Source of the DNA: Medicago truncatula
Lineage: Eukaryota > Streptophyta > Magnoliopsida > Fabales > Fabaceae
Reading direction: 5' to 3'
DNA length: 64,000 nt
Assembly: GCF_003473485.1 (NCBI RefSeq)
Contig: NC_053046.1
Location: 39,083,832-39,147,831, forward strand
Positions 12,891 through 24,800 of the stretch are shown in pieces (within the stretch, counting starts at the first letter, position 1; each line of letters starts with the position of its first letter). The notes below the pieces were generated by a model. The model saw nothing but the letters and a program-made list of their open reading frames with translations, had not been told where the DNA came from and did no database searches. The position numbers and the translations under genes were made by a program.

Positions 12891-13172
12891 AGGTTTAATA
12901 GCAGTTTTTGTCTCCTAAGAAAAAATTACAAAACCGCCCCCTAAGTTTTGCAATTGTAGCTGTTTTGGCCCCCGAAGACCAATTTTTAGTAAAAAAAAAA
13001 AACATGTGGCGCCTCACTTAAGGTGCTACGTCAGCATAGACCGAGTCAAAATTGGTCTTGGAGGCCAAAACTGCCACATATGCAAAACTTAGGGGCGGTT
13101 TTGTAGTTTTTTTTCTTAGGGGGCCAAAATCGCAACTTTGAAAAAGTTAGGGGCTAAAACTGCTATTAAGGC
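12891..13172. mobile_element. Non-autonomous foldback transposon, 8-bp target duplication
   Basis: The ends are inverted copies (AGGTTTAATAGCAG and, on the other strand, GCCTTAATAGCAG) and extend inward for more than 100 bp through a GGCCCCC-containing segment. The 8-bp repeat TTTTATTA flanks the element at 12883-12890 and 13173-13180. It belongs to the same broad family as the element at 2815 but carries a different central spacer. Confidence 0.8.
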
Positions 13173-13459
13173 TTTTATTAAACACCAATAGTCTCAAACA
13201 TTGATTCTAGATTATATATAAGAAAATTGGCATTGTTAAATTGGTTCATTGCTTGGATCACAAACTATGAAAAGACAAACAATTTTCACCTATCAATTTT
13301 AGAAAAAGTTGGTGTGAAAGAATCATGAATCAAACTCATGATTATTGGGCCATTATCCTTCGTAGAACATCATATCGGAGTGGGGAAAAATGATGACATA
13401 TTCTTTTAAAAAGAAAATGACGAATTGTAGAGAAAATGTGGCATATAAGAAGAACTGGA

Positions 13460-13945
13460 GAAATTGCAGAGAATTCACGATTATCTTATGTGCCAACCAA
13501 CAATCAATCACCCTTTGCATGCTTCAATCACCCTTTGAACACTTTATAACTATAAATTTTAGAAATCACAAATATATTATCATACAAATCTCTCTGTCCC
13601 GTCACCCTTTACATCCTTCTTTACATGATGAAAATACTTAGTTTATCACTTCTTTTTTATTAGTCAATATCGTATATTCATTTGAGTACGATTATTCTAT
13701 TTTATAATTGTAGTCAAACGCATATGTGACATTGACTAATAGGAAAAGAAGTGACAAACTAATTATTTTCATCGTGTGAAGAAGGATGTGAAGGGTGACG
13801 GGGCAGAGAGATTCGCATGATAATATATTTGTGATTTCTACAATTTATAGTTACAAAGTGTTCAAAGGGTGATTGAAGCATGCAAATGGTGATTGGTGGT
13901 TGGTTGACACATAAGATAATTGTGAATTCTCTACCATTTCTTGGA
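13460..13945. repeat. Long near-perfect hairpin, ~220-bp arms, ~20-nt loop
   Basis: The left arm, about 13468-13689, is the reverse complement of 13711-13936, with scattered mismatches and small gaps. Both arms contain GCATGCTTCAATCACCCTTT or its complement, and the spacer between them is only about 20 bases. Neither arm encodes a plausible protein. A transcript across it would fold into a long hairpin, as inverted-duplication small-RNA loci and some MITEs do. I found no clear target duplication at its edges. Confidence 0.85.
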
Positions 13946-15105
13946 ACGTTTTGCTTCCTAAAAAATATAGCTGGGCAGCTCTAGACACATCCCCCAACTC
14001 ATAGTATAAAATGATGTCTTTGTATCTATGTTCCAAGACCGTACAACTCCTACCAAATGATGATTGTATTTCAGATAACTGGATTACCAACATCTCATGT
14101 ATTTTTTTCCCAACAAGAACACAAACCACCCATATTATTGCTCAAATATTTCTTTGGAATCTACCATGAGCCCCTTCAACTATCTGTTGGTGGCTCTTCA
14201 TGGACGAAACTGGCAAGTGCACCAAATCGCAACAAGTAGTAAAGAAGTAAGTTGTATCGTTCTCTACAAAGATTGTCGTTCAACTCAATAATTAACAAAA
14301 CTTATTTTAAAAGTGAAAAGTAATAAAAGATAAATAGAATTGCAGGGTTGAATTATCCTGCTCAATGCAAGATTAGGTTCTTGGAGGCTCAGCTTTATAG
14401 AGCTGTTTGCACCTCTCAAAATCGTCTCTGTCTAAACCCTTACCACTAAGCTAGTACCTGAAGTGTATATGGAAACCTAATTGAGCATGCAAGAAGATAG
14501 AAAAAAGCTATTAATTTGTCTGTTAGTAGTTATTTTATGACATGTTAAGTTAAAATAACTTCATTAAAGGAAAAATAAAATGCAAATACTTAATTGAGCA
14601 ACTTAAGTTATATGTGACACCTACCATTTGTTCCTTTCAAGTAAGTGACGAGAAGTTTTTGTTTTTGTTTCTTTTCTATATTTTTCTTTCTATTGAGTGA
14701 TGGTTTTTTTTTTTTTTTAAATATTGGTCTCGAGCTAAGTTAGAGTGGACTTAAAATTTAAAACTGACTACCGTATCAATTTATAATTTTTGGTTTGATT
14801 TTAGTTTTCAGGTTTATCGGTTTTATCCGAACCATTTACGTCTCTAATGAGATAGTCCATAAATCCATTTGAGAGTGAAAGACGCTAATATCATCAAAAT
14901 GTTTACTACCAAAAATAGAATATATTCATATTCTATGTTTTTAACTTTTATTTAATAGCAGTTTAATAAATGCTAAAATCCCTATCTTTGTCTACTAATA
15001 GAGGAATATTCCTCTATGATTATAAACATTGCCAAAAACACAAGGTCATTCCTAAGACCAAAGCATATAATTTTTCTTGCATCATAGACTTGACTACAGA
15101 GAAAC

Positions 15106-15134
15106 AATGTTTGCACGAAAAGAAAGTAATAAAA
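15106..15134 (+). promoter_or_regulatory. Upstream element shared by HSP20-like copies 2 and 3
   Basis: The 29-bp segment containing TGTTTGCACGAAAAGAAAGT lies about 150-180 bp before the ATG of copy 2. It recurs with the same sequence at 20073-20101, about the same distance before the ATG of copy 3. A related ACACGAAAAGGAAG lies at about 8207 before copy 1. Conservation in flanking DNA that has otherwise drifted suggests a promoter element or recent duplication. A TATA-like TATAAAAG follows at 15192. Confidence 0.5.
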
Positions 15135-15286
15135 CAAAATAATAAATTACAATTACCCATTTAAAATGCATAATATTGTCCAATCGAAGCATATAAAAGC
15201 ACACTGGCATAGCTTTCATTTTCAATCATAAATAGAAAGAACCAAAACACAAAATAATATCAACAACAAATAATTTTTTGGCAAGT

Positions 15287-16932
15287 ATGGATCAAAAGGC
15301 ACAATCAACACCTGATCGTGTTTACAAAGATTTGCAACCATATCATGAATGGAATGAAGATGAAACAAGTGCCACTCTTGTTCTAATGCTGCCAGGTATA
15401 TGTTTAACTTCTCTCACCTCCAATTTGTTTGGATTTTTCAGATTTCATAATCTTTTTGCCCTAACTTTTGTATGTATAAAATCATATCTTAGATAAATAC
15501 ATATTTTTGTATAATCGTATATTGCAAGCACATAATATTAGACATATCGGGCTAGCAAGTACAACTCATTTGGTAAAGAATTGCATAGATATTTCATATG
15601 TTGAGACGCGGATGAGTTTCACCGCATCACTCTTTGAAACAAAAAAGAAAATGAAATATTAAACATATCATGAGTTTAAAGACTATCACATTAGTGTTAT
15701 TTAAACAATTAAAATTTGACAATGTGTTTAGCGCGATTCAAAATCGTGGTTAGTCATGTTCAATACTCCTTCCGTTTCATAATACTTGTCTATTTTGAAG
15801 AATAATTTTGTTTCACGATACTTGTCACTTTCAAGTTTCAATGCAACATTAATTATTGTCTTGTCAATAATACCCTTGCATATTTATTGCAGAGAGTGAA
15901 AAAAAATAGAATGAAATAATAAATGGTTAAGGGTATTATAGAAAACACACATATAATTTCATCAAAAATATCAAAATTTATTTAGTTTCTTGGTTACTGC
16001 AATTTCTCCAAAATGGATGTGTATTTTGAAACGGAGGGAGTATATGATTAATGAATATAACTAATGAGTTGTAACATATTGTCATACTCATTAATCATCA
16101 ATTGAACCTAATCATTTAAATTGTTGTCCTAAATTTGTTGTCAAATATTTGTGTATCATTTCTATTTGTTTTAAGCCATTTCTCATTTTCTTCTATATGT
16201 ATGTATATACTATCCATTTCAACAAAATCAGGATTCACAAAGGAACAATTGAGAGTGCAAGTGACTTCAAAAGGTGTCCTAAGGATCAATTGTGAAAGAC
16301 AAGGGATTGAGAATATATGGCATCGTTTTGGCAAAGAATTTCCAATTCCTCCATATTGTGAAACCAATGACGTGAGTGCCAAGTTTGAACGTGGAGTGCT
16401 ATCAATCATGTTTCCAAAGCTAATAACCCCAGCTAATAAGCCTCAAGAACAAGAACCTATCACAAATCCACCCCAAGAATCTTCAATGCCACAACAACTT
16501 AGTGATGAACCTAAGGCACCAACACAAGCACAAGTGGTTGATGATCAACAAGAGTCATCACCAAAGAAAGAAGAACCAATTAATGATGAAAAAGAAAATA
16601 ACAAAATAGAAGAAAAAGTTGAAAATGATCAAAAGAAGGTGAGGACTAATGATGAGTTGCTGGAGACAAAAGAAGTTATTAAAACTGCTGAGGGTAAGGG
16701 AAAGAGACAAGGCAAGATGACACAAAGATTGAAAACAAGGATTTTAGATTTTAATATAAGTTTGAGATCAAAGGATGATAAGGATGTTAACCAATTAGGT
16801 TTTGGTGACACAAGGCCTAAGAAGGGGAAGTTATTGGTGAATATGATTGTGGCAAGCTTGTTGGTTTTGGTGCTTGGGGTGTATGTCAAAAATGCATTGT
16901 GGTCATCTCAAGGAGAATCAAAGGAATTTTAA
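15287..16932 (+). CDS. HSP20-like membrane-anchored protein, RTM2-like (copy 2)
   Basis: Exons 15287..15395 and 16232..16932 give 269 residues. The intron interrupts the same Gly codon (MLPG|FTKE) as in the other two copies. The alpha-crystallin fold covers residues about 20-105, with LRVQVTSKGVLRINCERQ, WHRFGKEFPIPP and FERGVLSIMFPK. A long Glu/Lys/Gln-rich linker follows, then a hydrophobic anchor at about 238-255 and a short tail ending SKEF. The anchor implies a tail-facing membrane protein; the usual small-HSP C-terminal IxI motif is not seen. Upstream ATGs in the long second-exon frame at 16135 belong to the intron. The intron carries a Stowaway MITE and a tRNA-like relic. Function is inferred from RTM2 only. 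Confidence 0.87.
15556..15640 (+). mobile_element. Decayed tRNA-derived SINE fragment in intron
   Basis: An A-box-like TACAACTCATTTGG and a B-box-like GAGTTTCACCGC lie at tRNA spacing within the intron of HSP20-like copy 2. Both boxes are degraded and no tail or target duplication is clear. Confidence 0.35.
15766..16040. mobile_element. Stowaway MITE in an intron
   Basis: The left end CTCCTTCCGTTTCATAATAC and the right end, reading CTCCCTCCGTTTCAAAATAC on the other strand, match the classic Stowaway (Tc1/mariner) terminus. TA dinucleotides flank it at 15764-15765 and 16041-16042. It is 275 bp long with no coding capacity and lies in the intron of HSP20-like copy 2, absent from the matching introns of copies 1 and 3. 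Confidence 0.9.
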
Positions 16933-17402
16933 TCTCATATGCATATTCATTATTGTAAATGCATAAATAAACTCAATAAAGAAGTAAAACAACTACTTTG
17001 ATTATGAAGATTGATCAAATCACACGGGCGTTTATATTTAATACTTGTACACCTCTTAACACATGTATTATAAACTCATTGTTGCATTGTAACCAAAAAA
17101 ACAAGTTGTTGCATTGAAAGTTTATATATATCATTTCATTTTTTTTATATCAATCTTAAATTATTTATAAGTCAATGAGATAATGACTTGTTTGTTTTTA
17201 TTGAACACGGAAATACAATTTTGCTATCCAACCAACCGGATAGACATCGGAGAATGTGTCTATATACTTACAAAAATTTGATTTGATTTTTGTCAAAAGG
17301 TTTCTTAAAGCATAATTATAGGTGCTTTGCAAAAGCACCGTGGTATAACTGAGCCAAATGAAAATATGTTAGAAAGCAACTGATATTTAGCATGCAAGCA
17401 AG

Positions 17403-17653
17403 TAAGAGCACCTCCAGCGGCTTCTTTTTCAAATTCGTCCGCCAGGTTTAACATCAAATATGAGTTTTTTATGCCAAAAATCATCCAAGGAGTTGGACAA
17501 GTGTAGTAATCGTTACTTCAGAAAGTAACGTTACTTTGAATAAAAAATGTAGTTGAGTAGTTTAAAATATTTGAGAAGTGTAAAGTAATATAATATATAA
17601 TGTGGGTCTCATTTATACCACCAATATGGGTGGCATGGATGTGGTTGCTCTTA
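17403..17653. mobile_element. MITE with TAAGAGCA ends
   Basis: The left end TAAGAGCACCTCCAGC pairs with the right end, which reads TAAGAGCAACCACATCC on the other strand. The element is about 250 bp and non-coding. A three-base TAA/TTA border would suit a PIF/Harbinger type, but the duplication is not a clear direct repeat. Confidence 0.65.
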
Positions 17654-17792
17654 GCTTCCATAGTCTTTAAAATTAGGATTAAAATTCAGATCTTAAATCT
17701 CAACTTTTATATACTTTAATACGTGCCTATCAAACACTCGTAGGTATATACTTTGGAATAGTTTATTTAACTTTTAAGATACTTGAATATGT

Positions 17793-17868
17793 CATTTATC
17801 TTAGTTGGCATAGACATTGCCTAATATATGCAAATACAAGGGTCGGGTCTCGAACCCTGGATACTCTA
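17793..17868 (+). mobile_element. tRNA-derived short retroposon relic
   Basis: The segment follows the same order as the intact copy at 47463: TTAGTTGGCATAGACATTGC, then AATATATGCAA, then a B box in CGGGTCTCGAACCCTGG. The A box is partly lost. It is a decayed copy. Confidence 0.6.
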
Positions 17869-18639
17869 TTTATTTACTTTAAAAATTGAATTTCTATAAA
17901 TTAACTTTTTGTAAGGAAGTCCCGTTATTTGACGGATATAAGGTTAGTTTATCTTTGTATACACCTTTCTTTTTATGGAAATGATATATGTTTCGACTAA
18001 TTACTCACGAATCCATCTCGATGGCTAAATCAAATTGGTTGGCACAGTACCTTTGCCATATTCCACTATGTTTTCCGGATGGTAAGAGATTTTAATTGGT
18101 CGATGAAAAATCGTGAACCAGCAACACTATTTTTTATATGCATTATTCTTTATTTTTCACTACTAAATATTACTTTCCCTTGGTTCTTTATTATAGGAAC
18201 ATTTAGCAAAAATAATCATTAGTATAGAAAAGTTGTTAGGGTAATAAATTTATCTGAAAGTGTGGTAGTTTTACATATTTATTTCTGTAATTATTAAAAT
18301 CATAAAAGAGAGAAAATATATTTAAAAATTTTTAATGACAAATTAAATAAGGTTATGTCCACAAGTCTTAACACAACTAATAAATGTACACACAAAAACA
18401 AAGAAAGGAAAATATTCTACTAACGTTCTACCATATTAGTCATACTTATTTTTTTTCACAATTTTTTACGTTATTTTTCTAGAAACAAGTCACCTAAAAA
18501 GTTGTTGGAAGGTACAATTTATATATGGGATAATTAGTTTGTCACAAATCAATTAATTAAGTTTAATACTTTTTATATGAATATACTTTTATTTTTTTTT
18601 CCCACCAGCTTGGTAATGAATTGATGAGTGCACTTGACA

Positions 18640-18999
18640 TGCATGACTGAGTTTTACCGGATCAAATAATAGGTTGTTATGGTCGCAAGAGTGGAGGAAA
18701 CACAGTTTGTGTTCAAACTTTGATATGCGTACATGTTTTAGTCTTACTTTACATATCTATAGAGATCACGATATTGTTGAAGCTCTTGGAAGAGATGGAA
18801 TTATACCAAAAAGATATAGCTTTTATACTTTACGCAAGGTTGTTAAAGTAATAAAAGATGCTTTTGGCGTTGAACCTACACATGTTTGTAGATAAACTAT
18901 GTTTGTGGATGATGAACTTAATTCAAGAAATACATTTGTGTTTAGACAAGCAGAGAATCAATTTGAAAGATTGTCAACAAAATCATAAGTGTCGGAGAA
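18640..18999 (+). pseudogene. RNase T2 (S-like ribonuclease) pseudogene, 5'-truncated and frameshifted
   Basis: The frame 18674-18895 encodes the C-terminal half of an RNase T2 enzyme. A WSQEWRKHSLCS stretch corresponds to the second catalytic motif, normally EWxKHGTC, here with Gly replaced by Ser. A helix around DIVEALGRDGIIP and a YSFYTLRKVVKVIKDAFGVE segment follow. A stop comes right after HVCR. The expected last strand, EIHLCLDKQRINLKDC, continues in another frame at about 18917-18973. The first catalytic motif (FTIHGLWP) and the N-terminal half are absent. The family cleaves RNA in secreted or vacuolar compartments; this copy cannot. I see no introns in the retained part. Confidence 0.75.
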
Positions 19000-20072
19000 C
19001 TTTTCAATGGTTTTCATGAATAAATAACTAGACTTTTGAAAATAATGTGTGACACAAAGAGTTATCATGAATAAATAACTAAACTATGGTTTTCTGGTGT
19101 TAATTTGGATGAACACATTTAGATTCTCCAAAAAAAAAAACCATGGAGTTCTACTCCCTGGTGTGAATTCACCAAAAAGAAAATTCGATTTTTTTTTTTT
19201 GTGGTTGGGCATTATCCCATTTCTTTCTAAAAAGAATAACTATAAAGGTGATATATAATCTTAGTGTAATTTTTTTCTTCAAATTGTACCCTTAATTTGA
19301 ACTCTTTTATTGATAATTTATACTTTTTGAACAAATCAAGTAGTTTTGGTAAAAAAAAAAAAAAAAAAATATTTATACCTTTTGAACTAATCAAGTAGTT
19401 TTGGTAAAAGATTAAAAATCAACCAAATAATAGGATTTAAATTATAAATCAAATCTAGTTTCAATCTCAATAAAGCAAAATCTAAACCCATTCTTAAAAT
19501 AAATATAACAATACCAAATGACAATTTATTCAAAACTTCAAGCTTAATTTTTATGGAAGCCGATTATGATCTTCATTCGAGAAAAGCATAGTGTTCGTAC
19601 GACGATGATGATACTAATAATAGTAGTAATAATAGCTCCTCGTGTATTTATGATATTAATGGAAACATATAGAATAAATACAATAGTATCCATAAAATTT
19701 GGTTGGATAGGTACGCAACATCCAAATTATTCAATGTAGTGTCATATTTTTCTATAAATTTATTTAAAAATAAAATAAAATTGTAAATAAGTATAAGGGG
19801 TACCGATACTCAACCAAACTTCAGCTACCTAAGATTTTACCGACATTTTTTCAAAAAAAAATAAAAAAAATATTTTAGCAAGATTTAGCTCGTGTCTTGA
19901 GCTATATGCAAAAGCTCTAGACTGGTCTGTCGGGGAAGAGATTAACACCAAGAACAAAATCTTGGCTTTAGGTTTTAGCATTACCAAGGTATGAGGTTAC
20001 CTCATTTGCTACCAAAGCATATTATTTTTCTTGATGCACCAGACAGACTAAAGTCATAAACAGAAATAACAT
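19000..20072. other. Intergenic DNA, no gene seen
   Basis: A pair of near-identical short segments containing AATCAAGTAGTTTTGGTAAA lies at about 19335 and 19387, separated by an A run. Otherwise this is AT-rich filler. Confidence 0.5.
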
Positions 20073-20101
20073 AATGTTTGCACGAAAAGAAAGTAATAAA
20101 A
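20073..20101 (+). promoter_or_regulatory. Upstream element shared with HSP20-like copy 2
   Basis: Same sequence as 15106-15134, about 155-180 bp before the ATG of copy 3 and preceded in both by a similar CCAAAGCATAT segment. A TATA-like CTATAAAAGG follows at 20166. Confidence 0.5.
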
Positions 20102-20254
20102 TAGTACATGAACAAAAATTTGCGTGCATAATGTATGCTAAATACGTCTCTCATCAAATCAATTACTATAAAAGGAATACCATGTCATGACCAATTCATA
20201 TACCAAGAGGCAAAGGTACATAAAAGCAAAAGAGAAACAAAGCACAAATAATAA

Positions 20255-21525
20255 ATGGATACAAAGACACAGCCAGAAGCTGATCGTGTCTATGAAGACT
20301 TTGAACCATATAATGAATGGGATAAATATGATGGTCGTTTCACTGTTATGCTACCAGGTAAAATGTTATTTCAAGTTTTCATATCTTGGACTCATCTTGT
20401 CAACAAAATGATTTTCTCCCAAATAATATACATTTTTTAGTGTAAAGTCACACAAAATAACTCATAAGACAACTATTTTCCATATTTAAAAGCCCTTTGT
20501 TTTTCATTAATTTGAAGGTGCATCAATTAAATTTTTATCTATTTTCATATCCAAAAAATACATTCTATATATTTTCTTAACATGCAGGATATAGAAGGGA
20601 TCAAATGAAGGTTCAAGTGACCTCAAAACCTGCCCTAAGGCTGATAGGTGAAAGACCGACCTTCCAGAACAGATGGCGCCGTTTTAAATTAGAATTTCCC
20701 ATTCCTTCTGATTATGACACGGACAGTGTGACTGCGACATTTGAGGGTGGCAAGCTAACTGTCAAATTTGCTAAACTTACTAATCCTAAGGAAACAACAA
20801 CAAATCCACCAGAAGAAGCTCCAAGACCAAAGGAACCATCGCAAAAGGTTAATGAGCAAAAGGGTACACCAAAAGCTAAAGAAGAGAAAGTAGAAACAAA
20901 GGAAACAACAACAAATCCACCAGAAGAAGCTCCAAGACCAAAGGAACCATCGCAAAAGGGAACCCCAAAAGCTAAAGAAGAGAAAGCAGAAACAAATGAA
21001 ACAACAACAAATCCACCAGAAGAAGCTCCAAGACCAAAGGAATCACCACAAAAGGCTGATGAGCAAAAGGGTGCTCAAGAGGGTACCCCAAAAGCTATAG
21101 AAGAGAAAGCAGAAACAAAGACTAACGATGTCTCTGATCAAACGACACCACCAAAGGAGAATGATACAATAACCGAAAAGAGAACAGAAGCTAGCATAGA
21201 CAAAGTGGCGGAGAAAGTGAGGACTAATGGCTCAGCTGAGACAATAGAAGCAGCAACATCTAATTCTCCTAAAACCAAAGATGCCAAGTTTATTGCTAGA
21301 TGCAAAACCAGGCTTGTAGATTTCACTCTCTCTAAGGCTCTCTGTAATCAGGATGAAAATGAAGCCCTTGGAAATTCGACCACAGGTCTTAAGAAGTGGA
21401 AGAGATTGGTTGCATGTGTCATGCTAATCTTATTGATCGTGGGACTTGGGCTTTATTGTAGAAATACATTTGGATCGTCTCAGGGAGAATTGGACCTCGA
21501 AGAGCTGTTATTATTTCCTTACTGA
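20255..21525 (+). CDS. HSP20-like membrane-anchored protein with internal repeats, RTM2-like (copy 3)
   Basis: Exons 20255..20357 and 20588..21525 give 346 residues, the longest of the three paralogues. The intron again splits the Gly codon (MLPG|YRRD). The alpha-crystallin fold is at about residues 18-100, with MKVQVTSKPALRLIGERP, WRRFKLEFPIPS and FEGGKLTVKFAK. The extra length is a tandem repeat from residue about 103 to 210: three units of about 32-40 residues, each with ETTTNPPEEAPRPKE, a Gln-Lys step and GTPKAKEEK. A charged region, then a membrane anchor at about 308-325, end the protein. Unlike its neighbours it has an acidic-hydrophobic tail (LEELLLFPY). The repeats keep the frame, so the protein is probably made. 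Function is inferred from RTM2 only. Confidence 0.87.
20791..21117 (+). repeat. Coding tandem repeat in HSP20-like copy 3
   Basis: Three repeats begin at 20791, 20902 and 20998. Unit lengths are 111, 96 and about 120 bp, all multiples of three. Each opens with GAAACAACAACAAATCCACC. The first two units are almost identical, which points to recent expansion. Confidence 0.9.
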
Positions 21526-21876
21526 TGTACTAATATTTGTAAACATTGCATTATATTATATTCATATGCGTTTAAATGCATATATCAAATAAAAGAATAA
21601 AATTATACATAGAGTTCAGACTCTGTAAACTGTACTTTAGTTCAGTTGTCATGTAGACATGCTGTATATTTCATAAACAGACATCTATATTCTCTTTTAT
21701 TCCATGACATTTTATTACAATACGAAATATTCACATAACAAAAAGGTAACTTTATCATAATTTGTTTATTTCATTTCATCCATTCAGCTCACTATCGGAT
21801 AGTAACTACATAACCAATCTCCTCTAAGGATGCTTGGGGGCAAAAGGGGGAAGCAAGCGAGAAAATGTAATCAAAT
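21526..21876. other. Convergent 3' spacer between HSP20-like copy 3 and CNX1
   Basis: The two genes point toward each other across 350 bp. AATAAA-type signals (for example AAATAAAAGAATAAA near 21588) serve the plus-strand gene. No other feature is seen. Confidence 0.6.
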
Positions 21877-24800
21877 TTACTTACAACAGGAACAAGAGAC
21901 CTCAGAGCCCCCAGCACCAGTGGCTGACATATAACTCCGTTCCCAAACATCTGTAGGAACTGCTTCAGCGTGAGGAATGTGCCGAGGATGTTTTTCTCTC
22001 TTATCCCCCCTGAGCTGCTTTAGACCATGCTTAAGTGCTGGCAATAAGGCTTCCGTACATTCAGCAACAGCATTCGGGTTTCCCGGCATGTTAATGATCT
22101 GAATATTAACAAATCAAATACAACTTAGCCAGTAAATACAAGTCTTAAGTCACTCACTATATGTATGAATTCAGGTTATACTATTTATAGCAAGAATCAA
22201 ATCATGCAAGATTTCGCTTACTAGATATGATACAGCACTAATGCAGCAGCAGTCAGAAACCAACTAGGACTCATGAATACCCAAGCCAAATGATTCAAAG
22301 ATGTCAAATACACTTCGAGCATTTTTCATTTCAGAAAATATTATTTGTTTCCACTTTTAATTACAAATCTGTCATTCTGTCACCTCATCATATATTTACT
22401 GTCCAATTTTGAAACATTTATGCAGGCTGAAAACAAAACAAAAAAACTATTTGTACTATTTTCTCAAACAAGTCACAGACGAAGTAATTAGGAAAATTTA
22501 AAAGCAGATCCTATATGAAAAGTAGAAGCTTAAAAGCCTATATGATGATTAGAATTTTCCAAGCGAGAAGAGTGAAGAAAAAAGGCAATCTACGCACATC
22601 AAACTAATGTCAAACAGCACATGGAAACAAAGCAGAAATTCTTATCTTCTACGAGACTGTAGCAAACCACTCGGTACATTCAATGCCCCTTTTGGCATTA
22701 ACTAATATCAAGTCTGCTCTTTAGTTTGGCATCAACTTTGTGACCTCTTCCAAATAATGATTAAAAGAGATGTATCTAGATGCCATTCAGCCTTATCCAA
22801 CTTGGAAGACGATGATTTAACAATTATGACAATACTAGTGGATATAACTTTTTCAATATCATACAAAATGCTGATGCACATGAGATAGCATATCCAGATC
22901 TAGCGTTATTGAGAACAAACTCTAGGTTGCTCCATTCCTCTAGCCTCCACAGAAATTTTTTCTTTGGTTTGAAATGCACTAGATTCGCCCAATTCACAAG
23001 TAACAACAAAAACCTATAGCTAGCCTTATTGGACAACAACAAATATGTTCCGTAAAGAATTTGTAAGATATATAAAAAGAGCCGCAAAGCAATATCAATT
23101 GTACCAATAAAACGGTGAAATTGTTTTGTAGAGAGCCAAATTCATTATACTTTTAAAGTAGATATAGATTTTTTGTCGTTTTTTCCTTACCAAGGTTGAT
23201 CCTCTGATTCCAGCTGCAGATCGTGAAAGCATTGCAGATGGAGTCACCTATTTATGCCAAGAAACGACAACAAAGACACATGAGAAGGTACTGGAAACAG
23301 TACTAAATCTATTAAGAAGCAGGACAGAGAATACATTTGATATCAACAAAATTAAGCTTAAACAATGATAAATATCAACAGAGAATACATTGTTTAATAG
23401 CATCGTTCAAAAAGACTGAAGAGCAAATTAAGAAAATAAAAGGCCAATCTTCCCTTAAACAATGATAAATATGATCAATTTTACTTGCATAAACTTTTAT
23501 ACACAAGCTCCTAACTAAATCATTTTTTTACTTTGTTATCAAGTCAATGTGTTTCAAATATCACTTCTAGTCCAAATCGATATCATTGCAAGGAGCTTGC
23601 TATTAGCAGTTTACAAACGCAGCATTATTCTAAATAAACAGGCTTCTTCCGTTTCAAAGTAACATAGACATAATGATAAAAATTTATGGCTGACAGACCA
23701 GCACAACCAATCAGTCTAGAAGTGTTCTTTGAACATTAATTTGGAAATAAAAACGGGTAAAAAAATCAGAAATTAAGAAAATGAGAAACCACGCCATGCA
23801 AAGGACATAACTATAATTTCCAAGTTGACTAACATAAGCATAGCTGCTGATACCTTTAAACTCTCTTGCATCATTACATACAAAAGACCAGGTGTTTCTT
23901 TTTCGATCAACTCTTTCGTAGCTTCCGGCGTTACATCTCGCGAGGTAAAGCCAGTACCACCTTGATTGGCAAAGACAAAAACAATGGACGTTAATTCAAC
24001 ACAACTATAAGTTTTACTCTAGGCAAGTTTGGAGGGGAGGGGAGGGCTTTGGATGAAATGAAGGATCAGATCAGGTGGAAAGAATCGAGTGTTTTGGCAG
24101 AGGAGGGCTTTGGGGGGTTTAATTTTCTTCATAATACAAAATCAACCTAATTCGGGGAAACTCAAAAGTTGTATTGGAGGAGGGTTTTGGAGGGTTTATA
24201 TGAATTCTTCAAATTCAATCTATATTGTTATAATACTCTTAAAATTAAAAATTTATCAATTATAAACATTAATTTATCATTCTCTAAAAAATACTCTTCC
24301 AGAAAATGTGAAAGCTTTCTCAATTTTTCTTTATATTTCCCACCCCCCAAAGCCCTCCCCTCAAAACTCCCAAACAAAGCCTTACAGAAACTGATAGGTT
24401 AGATAGAAATGTACCAAGAGTAATTATAAGATCCATTTGTTCATTATCGCTCCATCTTCTTAGAATGTCCTGAATTTTTGCCACATTATCTGGAACAACA
24501 GAGGTTGCTACAACTTTGGCACCTCCTAGCCTTTCTGAAGAAGAATTAATAACAGAAACTGCCCTGGGACCACTGTTTAATTGGTAAAGTAGTCAGCAAA
24601 CTTTGATGTTAATACCAATTATTTAAAAACTAGTTTGGACTGTCTGGTTGAACCAATTATGGTTCAATTACTCCACATATTATATTGTCCAGCTCAGTCT
24701 TGGTTTGACTAAAAATTTAACTAGTTGAACTAATCAAATCATGACTTAGAGATCTTGCTAGTTTGATATACAGCACGGATTTTAAAACATTGGCGAACAT

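Noticed and set aside
16135..16231. Upstream start for HSP20-like copy 2 within the exon 2 frame
   Set aside because: The hydrophobic extension is intron sequence; the other two paralogues have an exon 1 that joins at the same Gly codon.
20755..20955. Trp/Cys/Phe-rich minus-strand protein
   Set aside because: It is the shadow of the coding repeat of HSP20-like copy 3.
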